Source: a virus. Taken from it: a stretch of 64,000 nt of DNA. The stretch lies in the IMG/VR virus record IMGVR_UViG_3300021197_001635, positions 1 to 64,000 of that record. One strand, given 5' to 3'. A program made the position numbers and the translations under genes. Position 1 is the first letter of the stretch; every line of letters begins with the position of its first letter. Under the pieces are notes generated by a model. That model saw only the letters and a program-made list of their open reading frames with translations. It was not told the DNA's origin and made no database searches. Below, piece after piece: positions 1 to 9,059 of the stretch.

Positions 1-1
1 C

Positions 2-469
2 TTCACTGTCGGGGCGGGGGGAGCGGCAGGAGTAGCCCTCAACGATGGTGCTGATGGTGGGAACACCACACTAGACAACATAGTCGCGCCTGGAGGTGGG
101 TCATCCACTAGTTTGTCTGGACCTTCTGCTGGTGGTGGAGGCAAGGGTGAAGCGGGAAACAGCAATACTACTGGAAGTCTAGCTGGAGCGGCGGCAAACG
201 GGAATATAACCAATACGAACGGCAGTGCAGGGGGGGCACAATCTGGTCTAAGTTCTTCTGGGACCGCTCTTGTGGGTAGCGACGGTGGAGATGCTGGAGG
301 TCCAGACGGAGGTGCGGGTGGTGACGGTGGAGAGATTCCTGTCACCAGTCAAACAGCAGCCGACGCTGGGGCAGCACCAGGCGGAGGTGGTGGTGGTGGT
401 GCGTCAACGGGTGGAGATGATGGTGGTGCAGGTGGAAACGGAAAAGTTATTGTAAAAGCATTTGGATGA
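2..469 (+). CDS. Glycine-rich tail adhesin, C-terminal part (5'-truncated by window edge)
   Basis: The reading frame is open from base 2, so the gene begins upstream of the window; 155 residues are visible. Nearly all of it is Gly/Ala/Ser/Asn-rich low-complexity sequence with poly-Gly runs, closing in GNGKVIVKAFG. Glycine-rich C-terminal domains of this kind form receptor-binding tips (gp38-like adhesins) or fibre ends in T4-type phages; that role is inferred from composition and from the adjacent PAAR and baseplate genes. A similar Gly-rich domain ends the protein at 15300-16442. No start codon can be assigned. Confidence 0.6.
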   Translation, partial: FTVGAGGAAGVALNDGADGGNTTLDNIVAPGGGSSTSLSGPSAGGGGKGEAGNSNTTGSLAGAAANGNITNTNGSAGGAQSGLSSSGTALVGSDGGDAGGPDGGAGGDGGEIPVTSQTAADAGAAPGGGGGGGASTGGDDGGAGGNGKVIVKAFG

Positions 470-473
470 AGAA

Positions 474-481
474 TATAAATA
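474..481 (+). promoter_or_regulatory. T4-type late promoter box TATAAATA
   Basis: Exact TATAAATA overlapping the end region of the adhesin gene and 16 nt before the PAAR start at 498. T4-type late promoters consist of this -10 box read by gp55-loaded RNA polymerase; gp55 is encoded at 33843. Spacing leaves only a very short leader. Confidence 0.6.
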
Positions 482-497
482 CCTTCGGAGAGTGAGT

Positions 498-767
498 ATG
501 GCAGCAAGAGCGTTCATGGACACCGCACAGGGTCTAATACTACAAGGTTCCAACAGCACTGTTCTGGTGAACGGGATGCCTGGGGCTGTTCTATTATCTA
601 AAGTGGTGTCTCATGGTCCATGCCCATCTGTACATTGTGGTGCTCCCTTCATGATAGGATGTTCCAACACAGTATTTTTTGAGGGAATGCCCGCCTGTAC
701 TTTAGGGGACGTGGCAACTTGCGGTCACACTTGTACCAGTTCTAATAATGTGTTTGTGGGAGGTTAA
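498..767 (+). CDS. PAAR-domain tail spike tip protein (gp5.4-like)
   Basis: 89 residues with the repetitive PAAR pattern: GSNSTVLVNGMPGAVL, then GCSNTVFFEGMPAC, each a small beta-hairpin, plus Cys/His residues (SVHCGAPF, CGHTC) that in PAAR proteins bind a metal at the cone tip. PAAR proteins sharpen the central spike of contractile tails. The ATG at 498 is chosen over the in-frame ATG at 462 because GGAG lies 7 nt before it, the domain starts immediately, and the 462 start would overlap the upstream gene and precede the late promoter box. Neighbours are tail genes. Confidence 0.85.
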   Translation: MAARAFMDTAQGLILQGSNSTVLVNGMPGAVLLSKVVSHGPCPSVHCGAPFMIGCSNTVFFEGMPACTLGDVATCGHTCTSSNNVFVGG

Positions 768-772
768 TTAAG

Positions 773-2086
773 ATGGCATATTTACATACTACTTTTTCAA
801 CAGAGGGGGTATCAATACCTCACAGGACTCTAAGTAGTGCAGAAAAATCTGTAGTAGAACTGTGTCTAAGTGGAATAACCAGTGGAGCAACTCCTTTAGA
901 GAACCCAGTGGTTGGTAACGTAGAGTCCAGTTACATTCTGGCAGATGATATTAGGGAGCAGGCTATATCCCTACAGACCAATCCTTTTTCTTTAATAAAT
1001 TATAATACTCTGATATCAAGTCTCCAATCGCTCAAAACTAACCTTAAAGATAGCACTGATGGAAGCAGCAATGTTCTAAGACATACCAACAGGATAAGTG
1101 GTGCAGTATTGGGACCAGACGGTGAATTGATGGATTTCATGGGTCTCACCAGTGTAGCATCTTCATATAATAGCATCAAAGAGGCAATGAAAGGGGTCAC
1201 CGCTCCCACCGAAGACAATTATTCAACGATGTTCACCAGTGTCCTCGGATCTGGTGCTGGGGTTTTGGGCAGCCTATATGGAGTATTATCTGCAGCGACT
1301 GGTGGTACTGGGTCTATTAATCCTGCTGTCAACGACAGAGGTGTAACAGGCGCTCAAGAATCTGTCGACCAACTGATATTAGGAGTAAGTGTGAACAGCG
1401 ATGATCTGATGTCTCAGGTGGAGTCAGATAACAAAAATGCCGCATATGCTTTAAGTTATGTTACACGATTCGGATTGGGTCTATCTTTAGTCGGGATGGA
1501 GAAGGATTCTGCATTCGGTGCTAGACTCATAGACTCTGTTGGAAGCGAGGAGTTACAGACTGAACTGGCATCTGCAGTTGCAGGAGAACCTACAATAGCA
1601 GACGGTCCGTTTGCTGTGGATGGATATTACCCATTGTACCGAACTGCAAATGCTGCTATAGCAGCGAGTCCCACACCTGACATTGCTAGAGAAGGAGAAG
1701 ACACTCTAGGGTATCATATACATGTAATAGGTGACACAACTTATTATATGCCAAACGGTCTAGGAGGGCCTGGCAGTGGACTGCAATTCCATGGAGACTA
1801 CAGCACAAATCAGACTGCTGAAGATGACGAGGTGGAGACCCGATCTGCTACCAATGAAATCGCCACTGTGAAGCCTAGTACCAATACCTCCACAGCGGGC
1901 ACTATCTCTAGTGGTGACTCATCCACTTCATCTAGTGCCCCATCAACTCCATCTTCATCCAGCAGCAGTGAAGAATCCAGCAGCAGTGAAGACTCTAGCA
2001 GCAGTGAAGAATCCAGCAGCAGTGAAGACTCTAGCAGCAGTGAAGACTCTGGCAGTGGAGGTGGAGGAGGCTATGGAGGTTATTAG
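773..2086 (+). CDS. Unrecognised virion-type protein with Ser/Glu repeat tail
   Basis: 437 residues, start ATG 773 preceded by GGGAGG, 5 nt after the PAAR stop. I do not recognise the fold. Residues about 1-330 are ordinary globular sequence with a Gly/Ala-rich stretch. From about residue 340 it becomes Ser/Thr-rich, then carries five SSSEES/SSSEDS hexapeptides (residues about 397-426), and ends in a Gly-Tyr tail (GGGGGYGGY). No signal peptide or clear membrane helix. The position between the PAAR tip and gp25 suggests a baseplate or tail-associated structural role. The acidic-serine tail could be a flexible linker or a phosphorylation/glycosylation target; both are guesses. Confidence 0.6.
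   Translation: MAYLHTTFSTEGVSIPHRTLSSAEKSVVELCLSGITSGATPLENPVVGNVESSYILADDIREQAISLQTNPFSLINYNTLISSLQSLKTNLKDSTDGSSNVLRHTNRISGAVLGPDGELMDFMGLTSVASSYNSIKEAMKGVTAPTEDNYSTMFTSVLGSGAGVLGSLYGVLSAATGGTGSINPAVNDRGVTGAQESVDQLILGVSVNSDDLMSQVESDNKNAAYALSYVTRFGLGLSLVGMEKDSAFGARLIDSVGSEELQTELASAVAGEPTIADGPFAVDGYYPLYRTANAAIAASPTPDIAREGEDTLGYHIHVIGDTTYYMPNGLGGPGSGLQFHGDYSTNQTAEDDEVETRSATNEIATVKPSTNTSTAGTISSGDSSTSSSAPSTPSSSSSSEESSSSEDSSSSEESSSSEDSSSSEDSGSGGGGGYGGY
1961..2050 (+). repeat. Five tandem 18-bp repeats (SSSEES/SSSEDS coding)
   Basis: Five contiguous 18-bp units of the form AGCAGCAGTGAAGAmnnn at 1961, 1979, 1997, 2015 and 2033. The last codon pair alternates between GAATCC and GACTCT in the order a,b,a,b,b. 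The alternation suggests growth by 36-bp duplications plus one 18-bp event. Each unit encodes SSSE(E/D)S in the C-terminus of the 773-2086 protein. Confidence 0.95.
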
Positions 2087-2119
2087 TACTTTCTTACGCA
2101 ATAACTGAATGAGAAAACG

Positions 2120-2127
2120 TATAAATA
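2120..2127 (+). promoter_or_regulatory. T4-type late promoter box TATAAATA
   Basis: Exact TATAAATA in the 81-bp gap before the gene at 2168, 40 nt upstream of its ATG. It probably starts the late baseplate-wedge transcript covering 2168 to gp25-gp6-gp7-gp8. Confidence 0.75.
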
Positions 2128-2167
2128 AATAGACATGTAAATAGAGTACAAGAAAGATTCGTCAAGC

Positions 2168-2842
2168 ATGGTTGAACACCCAACAAAAGAAGCATATAAT
2201 AGGTTCATGGAAGTGGATCTAATGGGCTCTTGGATGGAGATAGGTATTGCAATATCTGCCCTAATAGTGGGATTTTGTATGGGTTATCCTCTATTCAGAA
2301 GTTGGGTGAAGAAGAAGAAAGTAAACAAGACAAATCCTTGTTCCAACAATTTCAGGAACACCCACTCTAGAATACATGAATTCCTGACAGAGATACGGGT
2401 GAAAATGAACGCGGACAGGTCTTGCGTCCTACAGTTCCATAATGGTGGTTCATTCTTAGATGGATCTTCCATGAAGAAGTTCTCATTGACACATGAGTCA
2501 TGCTCGGTGGGTGTGCAGGAGTCAATGACGAGTAGATATGACCTGCTGGCATCTGCCTATGTAGAGATGCTAGACAGAATGTCTAAAGATGTGCTTGAGG
2601 TAGAGGCTACTTCAAATCTGCCAGACTGCAATTTTAAGAGGCATTTGGAGTCCAATCATACTCTAGTATTTGCGATCGCACCTATTAGGGATTCTAGGGG
2701 TGTCTTAATATCTGGGTTCCTGCTGTTAGAATGGTGTACTTGGGATAGTGCAGATATGATAGAAGATGACAGAATACCCATAGATATAAAAGAATACAGT
2801 AGATACATTGAGAGCAGACTATCAGAGGAGAAGAAGGCATGA
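2168..2842 (+). CDS. Membrane-anchored GAF-like protein, unknown role
   Basis: 224 residues. A single hydrophobic segment (about residues 22-42, IGIAISALIVGFCMGYPLF) is followed by a basic KKKK stop-transfer-like patch. The C-terminal domain contains VLQFHNGGSFLDG and later LVFAIAPI...SGFLLLEW, a pattern of GAF-like sensor domains. Proteins of this build are found in marine T4-like phages, but I know of no established function. It overlaps gp25 by 4 nt, so it is cotranscribed with the baseplate wedge genes from the late box at 2120. An internal ATG at 2207 is an alternative start; it would keep the membrane helix. Confidence 0.6.
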   Translation: MVEHPTKEAYNRFMEVDLMGSWMEIGIAISALIVGFCMGYPLFRSWVKKKKVNKTNPCSNNFRNTHSRIHEFLTEIRVKMNADRSCVLQFHNGGSFLDGSSMKKFSLTHESCSVGVQESMTSRYDLLASAYVEMLDRMSKDVLEVEATSNLPDCNFKRHLESNHTLVFAIAPIRDSRGVLISGFLLLEWCTWDSADMIEDDRIPIDIKEYSRYIESRLSEEKKA

Positions 2843-3225
2843 CAGATGCTAGGTATAAAGATTTAGATCTCGATTTCATAATGCATCCTTCTACAGGTGA
2901 TATCTCTTCTAAAACAGATGTAGAAGCCGTCAAAAGATCAGTAAGAAATTTGGTTCTTACTAATAAATATGAAAGACCATTTCAGCCTTTCCTATATGGA
3001 GGAGTGAGACAGTTCTTATTTGATTCCTTGTCGCCCATCACGGCCTTGGCGATTAGACAAAGCATAATGGATGCCATCATCAAGTATGAACCCAGGGCTT
3101 CCCTAATGGAGGTTCAGGTGATAGCAGACGATGAGAGGAATGCATTTGAGGTGACTATATGGTTCAGAGTGGTGAGCATAGAAGAACCAGTAATACTAAA
3201 CCTATTCTTAGAGAGATTAAGATAA
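2839..3225 (+). CDS. 25: Baseplate wedge subunit gp25
   Basis: 128 residues, matching the family length of about 130. It has the GPW/gp25 family layout: N-terminal DLDLDFIMHPSTGDI, the VKRSVRNLVLTNKYERPF helix, and FLYGGVRQFLFD with the conserved Arg-Pro-Phe/Gly pattern, followed by the C-terminal beta-strands. gp25 is the sheath-nucleating lysozyme-fold-related wedge component conserved in all contractile tails. The ATG overlaps the upstream stop (ATGA), and gp6 follows after 1 nt, as in marine T4-like phages. Confidence 0.93.
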   Translation: MTDARYKDLDLDFIMHPSTGDISSKTDVEAVKRSVRNLVLTNKYERPFQPFLYGGVRQFLFDSLSPITALAIRQSIMDAIIKYEPRASLMEVQVIADDERNAFEVTIWFRVVSIEEPVILNLFLERLR

Positions 3226-3226
3226 A

Positions 3227-5059
3227 ATGTCTACCAATAAGACCAACCTATCAGTGAACAGTCTAGACTTTGATACTATCAAAGACAGTCTCAAGGCTTA
3301 TCTGAAATCACAAAATGAGTTCAAGGATTTCAACTTCGATGGATCTGGTATGTCTATCCTCCTTGATATCTTATCCTATAATACCCATATGGAAGCGTTC
3401 TATAACAATATGATCGCTAATGAAATGTTCATGGACAGTGCTGCTAAGAGAAGCTCTATAGTCTCGATTGCTAAGCACCTAGGCTATACCCCGTCCTCTC
3501 CTAGATCAGCATCTGCCGCTGTTGATATTAAACTAGGGAGCACGGCGGGCATGGACTCCAACACCATAATACCAATCTACAGCAAATTCGTCAACTCATC
3601 TGGTGGTAAGCAGTATTCCTTCTTAAATACTGCCTCTGCTAGTGTCGATATCAATGCTACCGATGGAATCCATGTTAAAAATCTTGCCATCAAAGAAGGC
3701 AGAGTTGGTAGAATAGTTTACGTTAATGATTCTCAAGATGACGAGCAGAAATTTCTTCTAACCGAGTCTATGACTGATACCAGAACCTTAACGGTAAGGG
3801 TACAGGAATCTTCCACCGACACCACGGGGTATGTAGATAGCTGGACTCTAGCAGAAACTATTAATGATGTAACCTCCACCTCTAAGGTGTACTTCCTACA
3901 AGAGGTAGAGGATGGTAAATTTGAGGTCTATTTCGGTGATGACGTGGTGGGTAAGAAACTGACAGATGGAAATTTGGTCATATTGGAATATCTAATATCT
4001 TCTGGTTCTGCTGCCAATGATCTAGGAATAGCAGATGCCTCTGGTAATAGGACCTTCACCTATGGAGGTTCCAATAATGAAGTGATAGTCAAATCATTTT
4101 CTAGTGGTGGTGCTGAGAGGGAGACATCGAATTCAGTAAGATCCAATGCTCCCAAGTCTTACCAGGCCCAAAATAGAGCAGTTACAGTTGAAGATTACAA
4201 GTCTTTGTTGGCAGCGGACTACCCTGATGTAGAATCAATAAGCGTTTGGGGTGGAGAAGAGAACGACCCACCAGAATATGGTGCGGTGATGATATCATTC
4301 AAGCCCAAGACTGGCACTGCGATAACCCAAGCAACCAAAGATGGCATAATAAATTCTCTAGTATCTGATAAAGGGATAGTAGCGATAAGGGCGAAGATAG
4401 TAGATCCAAGATACATATACTTGATTATTAAAACAGTTGTCAACTATGACCCAGTGTCATTGTCGGTGGAAGAAGGGTCTTTGAAGACTTTGGTGAACAA
4501 CAAAATTACCAGATTTGTAGACAATGATTTAGAAAAGTTTACAAAAGGTCTAAGACATTCTAAGTTTGTGAGAGATATAGACACAACTGACCCTGCTATT
4601 CTAGGTAATGAGACCACAGTGAGTATGGAGTCTAGGTTGTTTCCTACAACTGGGCAAAGCAGATCATATGAGATTAATTTTGGGAACTCACTCTTCCATC
4701 CTTACTCTGGGTATGAATCTGTGATATCATCCACCCCCTTCAAATACACAGATATCAATGGGATTGAAAGAGATGCCTACCTAGACGATGACGGGGAAGG
4801 AAAATTGAGAATATATTACTTCAGCTCTGGTATTAAGACATACCTAACCAATAATGCTGGTCAGATTGATTATGAGACTGGTTTATTGAGATTAGTGAGT
4901 CTAACTTTCAACTCTGGCATCGATGAAGGATTTGTGAGGGTTTTTGCTGATCCTAGACTACTGGATATAGACTCTACTAAAAATACAATTCTGACTATAG
5001 ACAGAAGTGACCCCAATTCACTTGTAATTGATATGAACCCAGTTAGAGTGATAACCTGA
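3227..5059 (+). CDS. 6: Baseplate wedge subunit gp6
   Basis: 610 residues, close to T4 gp6 (660). The N-terminus (DFDTIKDSLKAYLKSQ, LLDILSYNTHMEAFYNNMIANEMFMDSA) is the characteristic gp6/gpJ-like start. The central AVTVEDYKSLLAADYPDVESI is the conserved wedge-domain motif shared with P2 gpJ. gp6 dimers form the inner baseplate ring holding wedges together. It sits 1 nt after gp25 and 13 nt before the gp7-like gene. Confidence 0.93.
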   Translation: MSTNKTNLSVNSLDFDTIKDSLKAYLKSQNEFKDFNFDGSGMSILLDILSYNTHMEAFYNNMIANEMFMDSAAKRSSIVSIAKHLGYTPSSPRSASAAVDIKLGSTAGMDSNTIIPIYSKFVNSSGGKQYSFLNTASASVDINATDGIHVKNLAIKEGRVGRIVYVNDSQDDEQKFLLTESMTDTRTLTVRVQESSTDTTGYVDSWTLAETINDVTSTSKVYFLQEVEDGKFEVYFGDDVVGKKLTDGNLVILEYLISSGSAANDLGIADASGNRTFTYGGSNNEVIVKSFSSGGAERETSNSVRSNAPKSYQAQNRAVTVEDYKSLLAADYPDVESISVWGGEENDPPEYGAVMISFKPKTGTAITQATKDGIINSLVSDKGIVAIRAKIVDPRYIYLIIKTVVNYDPVSLSVEEGSLKTLVNNKITRFVDNDLEKFTKGLRHSKFVRDIDTTDPAILGNETTVSMESRLFPTTGQSRSYEINFGNSLFHPYSGYESVISSTPFKYTDINGIERDAYLDDDGEGKLRIYYFSSGIKTYLTNNAGQIDYETGLLRLVSLTFNSGIDEGFVRVFADPRLLDIDSTKNTILTIDRSDPNSLVIDMNPVRVIT

Positions 5060-5072
5060 GGAGGATCGATAG

Positions 5073-7079
5073 TTGTTAATACCTCTAATAGTAGGCGAAG
5101 AGCAGACCATTAATATCATATCTATTGATGGCATATCGGCTGGTACAGATGTGCCAGTTGATGTCTTTGTGGACGAACTTGTCCCAGAATTCGTATCAGT
5201 AGATCACCAGAAGTTTGTATCTTTCTTAAAGCATTATTACGTTTGGATGCAACAGGAGGGTAATCCTAAGTTTCAATCTTTTGATATGGACGGCATAAAT
5301 GATATAGATCATACTATAGATGATTTCAAAATCAATTTCTATAACCAGTATCTCCAGAACTTCCCAGTGCAGTTAGACAGCAGAGCAGACTTGGATAAAG
5401 TTCTTAAGAGGATAGTTGATGTCTATAAGATTAAGGGAACTGAGAAATCATATAAGACCCTATTTAGGATATTGTTTAACCAGACCCCCAGATTCCATTA
5501 TCCTTCTGAAGACATAATGAGACTCAGCGATGGAAACTGGGTAGAACCAACAATTATTAGAACCACCCAAACAAATAGCCTTAGTGATTTGTTTAATATG
5601 GTTGGAAGGCAAGTGGTCCAGAGGAAGATCACAGATGATACCGTAGAATCTTATGGGTTCATAGAATCAGTCATACCTTTCAGTGTTGGTGGATATGAGG
5701 TGGCAGAGCTGGAACTATCGGGCGTTTTTGGTGATTTTAGACCAGAGGGTTATCTGGAATGCGAGTTAGAAGATGGCAATCTGATAAAAGAATACATATA
5801 TCCTGGAATATCGGACATTAAGATCGTTGATGGCGGAACTGGTTATAATATAACTGATAATATAATCATTAGCGGTGGTAGAGGGAAAAATGCCTCTGCC
5901 AAAATATCAGATGTCGACAGCGGAGGCAAGATTTTAGCGGTTAATGTTAAAGATAGTGGTGTGAATTATAAACTTTCCGACGACATTAGCATCTCTATTA
6001 ACTCTCTGAACGGATCTGGTGCTACCCTAGGTTGCTCTGGTGGGGTTGCCCTAGACACTAGACCTGGCTTTTATTCTGGAGACGACGGACTTCTGGGTTC
6101 GGACAAAAGAATACAAGATAACTATTATTACCAAGACTTCTCTTATGTGGTTAAGTCCACTATGAATCTGAATGAGTATGGTGAGATATTAAAAAGGTTG
6201 ATTCATCCTGCTGGTCTTAAATTGTTCTCTGAGAGTCTATTTGAAGAGTTGAAGCAATTGGATACCAACGTGACAGAGACAAAAGTCGCGTATGAAGTTC
6301 CAATCGCTGGGCATTACACCCCATATATTTTCAACACGGTTAGAAACCTGCGTGCTAATGGTACTGGTGGTGTGGGTTCTACCTACCCAGGCTTCGACCT
6401 ATACCCACATGGCTATGGGTTCTCAGCGGCAGAGAGCGGGTTTTCTGCTGCTGAGTTCGGGTTGTCATCCACAGCAGCCCATAACCCATATGGACCAGCA
6501 CAAGGTGTATCTGGTCCCTTGGGAGGGGTTACTCATGGTGTAAGCACCAATACACTAAACAGACCTCAGGGGGAACAGTTTGCAGTTGATCCACTCGGTG
6601 GGATAAGCACTGGATCTTCTACCCTAGGTGTTCCAGGCGCCTCTGGTAATTACTGGATAATATATCCCCACCCAACCAGCAGGGGCATATCCACAATGCC
6701 CCTGAACAGTATTGGGTCTATAATAGATGTAGAATTATATAATACAGATGATTTCCCTTCTGAAGATACTTGGACCAATAGTGAGATAGTAACCCAGACT
6801 AACTCATTCGGTCAAGACGCATTAGGTGTGATACTGTCACAATACAAATCAGGCAAGTTTTTAAACCTCACTATTGCTAATATTGGGGGTGGGCAGTTCC
6901 TAGATAGGAATGTGGAAATTCATGGTGGGTCTGTTGGCAGATTGACTGGTGCTAGTGGTTCTTCAGCCCATATAAATAGCATAAACATTTCTGATACGAC
7001 CTCTCACTCCATTGATACACCCTTCAGTTACATACAGGTAAATGATTTCGTACATGGAATATTCAAGGATATAAGCTAG
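5073..7079 (+). CDS. 7: Baseplate wedge initiator gp7-like
   Basis: 668 residues. The N-terminal third (FVSFLKHYYVWMQQEG, then KIKGTEKSYKTLFRILFN about residue 128) is the signature I associate with the gp7-like wedge protein of marine T4 phages; T4 gp7 itself is larger (about 1030). Gly-rich beta repeats follow, and about residues 410-530 form a Gly/Ser/Pro-rich segment with a duplicated GFSAAESGFSAAEFG. The start is TTG 5073: GAGGAG at 5058-5063 is well spaced and no ATG lies nearby in frame. Position between gp6 and gp8 supports the call. Confidence 0.78.
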   Translation: MLIPLIVGEEQTINIISIDGISAGTDVPVDVFVDELVPEFVSVDHQKFVSFLKHYYVWMQQEGNPKFQSFDMDGINDIDHTIDDFKINFYNQYLQNFPVQLDSRADLDKVLKRIVDVYKIKGTEKSYKTLFRILFNQTPRFHYPSEDIMRLSDGNWVEPTIIRTTQTNSLSDLFNMVGRQVVQRKITDDTVESYGFIESVIPFSVGGYEVAELELSGVFGDFRPEGYLECELEDGNLIKEYIYPGISDIKIVDGGTGYNITDNIIISGGRGKNASAKISDVDSGGKILAVNVKDSGVNYKLSDDISISINSLNGSGATLGCSGGVALDTRPGFYSGDDGLLGSDKRIQDNYYYQDFSYVVKSTMNLNEYGEILKRLIHPAGLKLFSESLFEELKQLDTNVTETKVAYEVPIAGHYTPYIFNTVRNLRANGTGGVGSTYPGFDLYPHGYGFSAAESGFSAAEFGLSSTAAHNPYGPAQGVSGPLGGVTHGVSTNTLNRPQGEQFAVDPLGGISTGSSTLGVPGASGNYWIIYPHPTSRGISTMPLNSIGSIIDVELYNTDDFPSEDTWTNSEIVTQTNSFGQDALGVILSQYKSGKFLNLTIANIGGGQFLDRNVEIHGGSVGRLTGASGSSAHINSINISDTTSHSIDTPFSYIQVNDFVHGIFKDIS

Positions 7080-7083
7080 AAAA

Positions 7084-9039
7084 ATGGCAAATGAACTAAA
7101 AAACTCATTCGTTACACACATCGCAGACCAACTGGTGAAGTCATTTTCACTCAGGTCAGATGATGCTATGTTCTTCTATATTGCCAGATCTCAAGAATGG
7201 TCTGGAGGCACTGCAAGCGATGTTTTGCCTCCTGCCTATGAAGACAATGCTGAATCTTTTCATGATGCTTGGAGAAGGATGCTTGGTGCTAAAAGGATAT
7301 CTGATACTGATATCTACTTGATGGCAGATAAAAATCCTTGGACTCAGGGGACCGTCTATCAAGAATATAGAGACGATCTAGATATGTCCCAAACCACATT
7401 CTATGTCACCAACTCTCAAAACAACGTATACAAATGTATATCCAACAACAGTGATGCTCAGTCAACTGCATCTCCATTTGGTTCACCATTAGAGGTGTTT
7501 CAGACTTCAGATGGTTATAAATGGAAGTTCTTATTCAGGATTCCTGAGGCACAAGTCGATTTCATAACTGATACCGAAATACCAATCAGAAATCTAGTGG
7601 TAGAACCCAATGTACCAGATAAGTTCGAAGATGACAGATTTCTTCAATATGCTGCTCAGTTCAATGCGGTAAATGGCTCCATTGAGAACATAAAGGTTGT
7701 CAGCAAAGGTAACAATTATGGTAGATCAACCCCAGCAAGATTCATTGGTCCAGAAGCAGATCGCACGATAGTAGTCAGCTCTACATCCAATACAGTCACA
7801 TTAAATCCAGTCGAGAGTGCAGTCAATGATCTATATAACACCTACCAAATAGGAATTGTTTCGGGCACTGGTATCGGACAGAGAAGGACTATCTCGGACT
7901 ATGATGGAGGAACTAGAGTTGCCACCCTCACTACTAATTGGGATACACAACCAGATACCACTAGTTATTATGAAATCACCCCAGACATAGGGATAGACGG
8001 AGATGGAGTTAGTGCGGATGCCAAGATAGTGGTAGATGCTATAGGTGGTGTCGAATCTGTGGAAATCTTGAATAAAGGCACTGGTTATACACGTGCTACC
8101 GTGGTTTGTCCTACTACTATAGTTGGTGGGGGTTGTACTCTAGATGCCCAGATCAGTCCATATGGAGGTCATGCATCAGATCCAGTAGCAGAAATATTCC
8201 CAACCAAGGCTATGATATTGGTCAAACTGCAGAGAGATGAAGATGGGGAAATACCTGTCAAAAATGATTTTAGGCAGTATGGCATACTACGGAACCCCAT
8301 AATCAATACTGGATATAGTGGTGCTGGTAAAATCGCTAGTAAAGAACTTGATGTATTCAATGACCTCAAGATTAGGTCTGCTACTGGTTCTGTATTCACC
8401 ACCAATTCGTTTGAAGTGGGAGGAAAGATATTCGGAGTGAACACTTCCACCTGCGGAGAAATAGTCAAGTGGAACAGAAGCACCGATATTGCTAAGGGAG
8501 TCCTTAAGCTGAAAGGGGTCGATGGAGAATTCGATCTCAGTGAACCCCTAGCATCAGTGAATCTGGTCGGTGATGTGTGGTCCTCCTCTGGAACCGACCA
8601 AGCATTCGTAGAGTTTATGGATCCACCAGTCATTGCTACCTCTCTAGACTCGTATAGACTTACCACTAGGTTAGTGGTCGGACCGACTGCTGGAGATGTA
8701 GGTCACCAATTCGTAGAATCGAACTGGTCTGAAGATATGGGTATAACTGGTGCATGCGGTGGAACTGCTAGATTGGTGTATTGGACCAACGCAGCTGCAA
8801 CAGGAGCTACTGTGGAGTTATATCTTTCTCATGTCATGGGAATATCTAACGGACACGAATACGGATTCACCGCTGGTGAAAACATTACTGGGCTATCTAT
8901 TAGCACTAATATAAATACGATAGAACAGCCTAAGTTTCTTTCTGGTTCAGGTGCAATCATACATGCAGCAAATATTAAACCAGTAGAGAGACATTTCGAG
9001 CAGGAAGAAGAGCTTAAGATTGTAATAGATCTTGTGTAA
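7084..9039 (+). CDS. 8: Baseplate wedge subunit gp8
   Basis: 651 residues. The N-terminal domain shows ADQLVKSFSLRSDDAMFFYIAR, WRRMLGAKRISDTDIYLM, then FYVTNSQNNVYKCISNN and SDGYKWKFLFRIP, the conserved gp8 features; T4 gp8 is 334 residues. The extra 300 C-terminal residues are beta-rich and resemble insertions in marine homologues. gp8 bridges gp7 and gp10 in the T4 wedge. A TATAAATA inside the end of gp7 (6971-6978) lies 105 nt upstream and might be an internal late promoter. Confidence 0.85.
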   Translation: MANELKNSFVTHIADQLVKSFSLRSDDAMFFYIARSQEWSGGTASDVLPPAYEDNAESFHDAWRRMLGAKRISDTDIYLMADKNPWTQGTVYQEYRDDLDMSQTTFYVTNSQNNVYKCISNNSDAQSTASPFGSPLEVFQTSDGYKWKFLFRIPEAQVDFITDTEIPIRNLVVEPNVPDKFEDDRFLQYAAQFNAVNGSIENIKVVSKGNNYGRSTPARFIGPEADRTIVVSSTSNTVTLNPVESAVNDLYNTYQIGIVSGTGIGQRRTISDYDGGTRVATLTTNWDTQPDTTSYYEITPDIGIDGDGVSADAKIVVDAIGGVESVEILNKGTGYTRATVVCPTTIVGGGCTLDAQISPYGGHASDPVAEIFPTKAMILVKLQRDEDGEIPVKNDFRQYGILRNPIINTGYSGAGKIASKELDVFNDLKIRSATGSVFTTNSFEVGGKIFGVNTSTCGEIVKWNRSTDIAKGVLKLKGVDGEFDLSEPLASVNLVGDVWSSSGTDQAFVEFMDPPVIATSLDSYRLTTRLVVGPTAGDVGHQFVESNWSEDMGITGACGGTARLVYWTNAAATGATVELYLSHVMGISNGHEYGFTAGENITGLSISTNINTIEQPKFLSGSGAIIHAANIKPVERHFEQEEELKIVIDLV

Positions 9040-9059
9040 ATCAGGAGATACCCCAAAAC

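Noticed and set aside
462-497. Upstream ATG for the PAAR protein
   Set aside because: It would overlap the adhesin gene and precede the late box; ATG 498 has its own GGAG site.
8169-8666. 165-residue reverse-strand open frame inside gp8
   Set aside because: Shadow of a confidently assigned gene; all real genes here run on the + strand.
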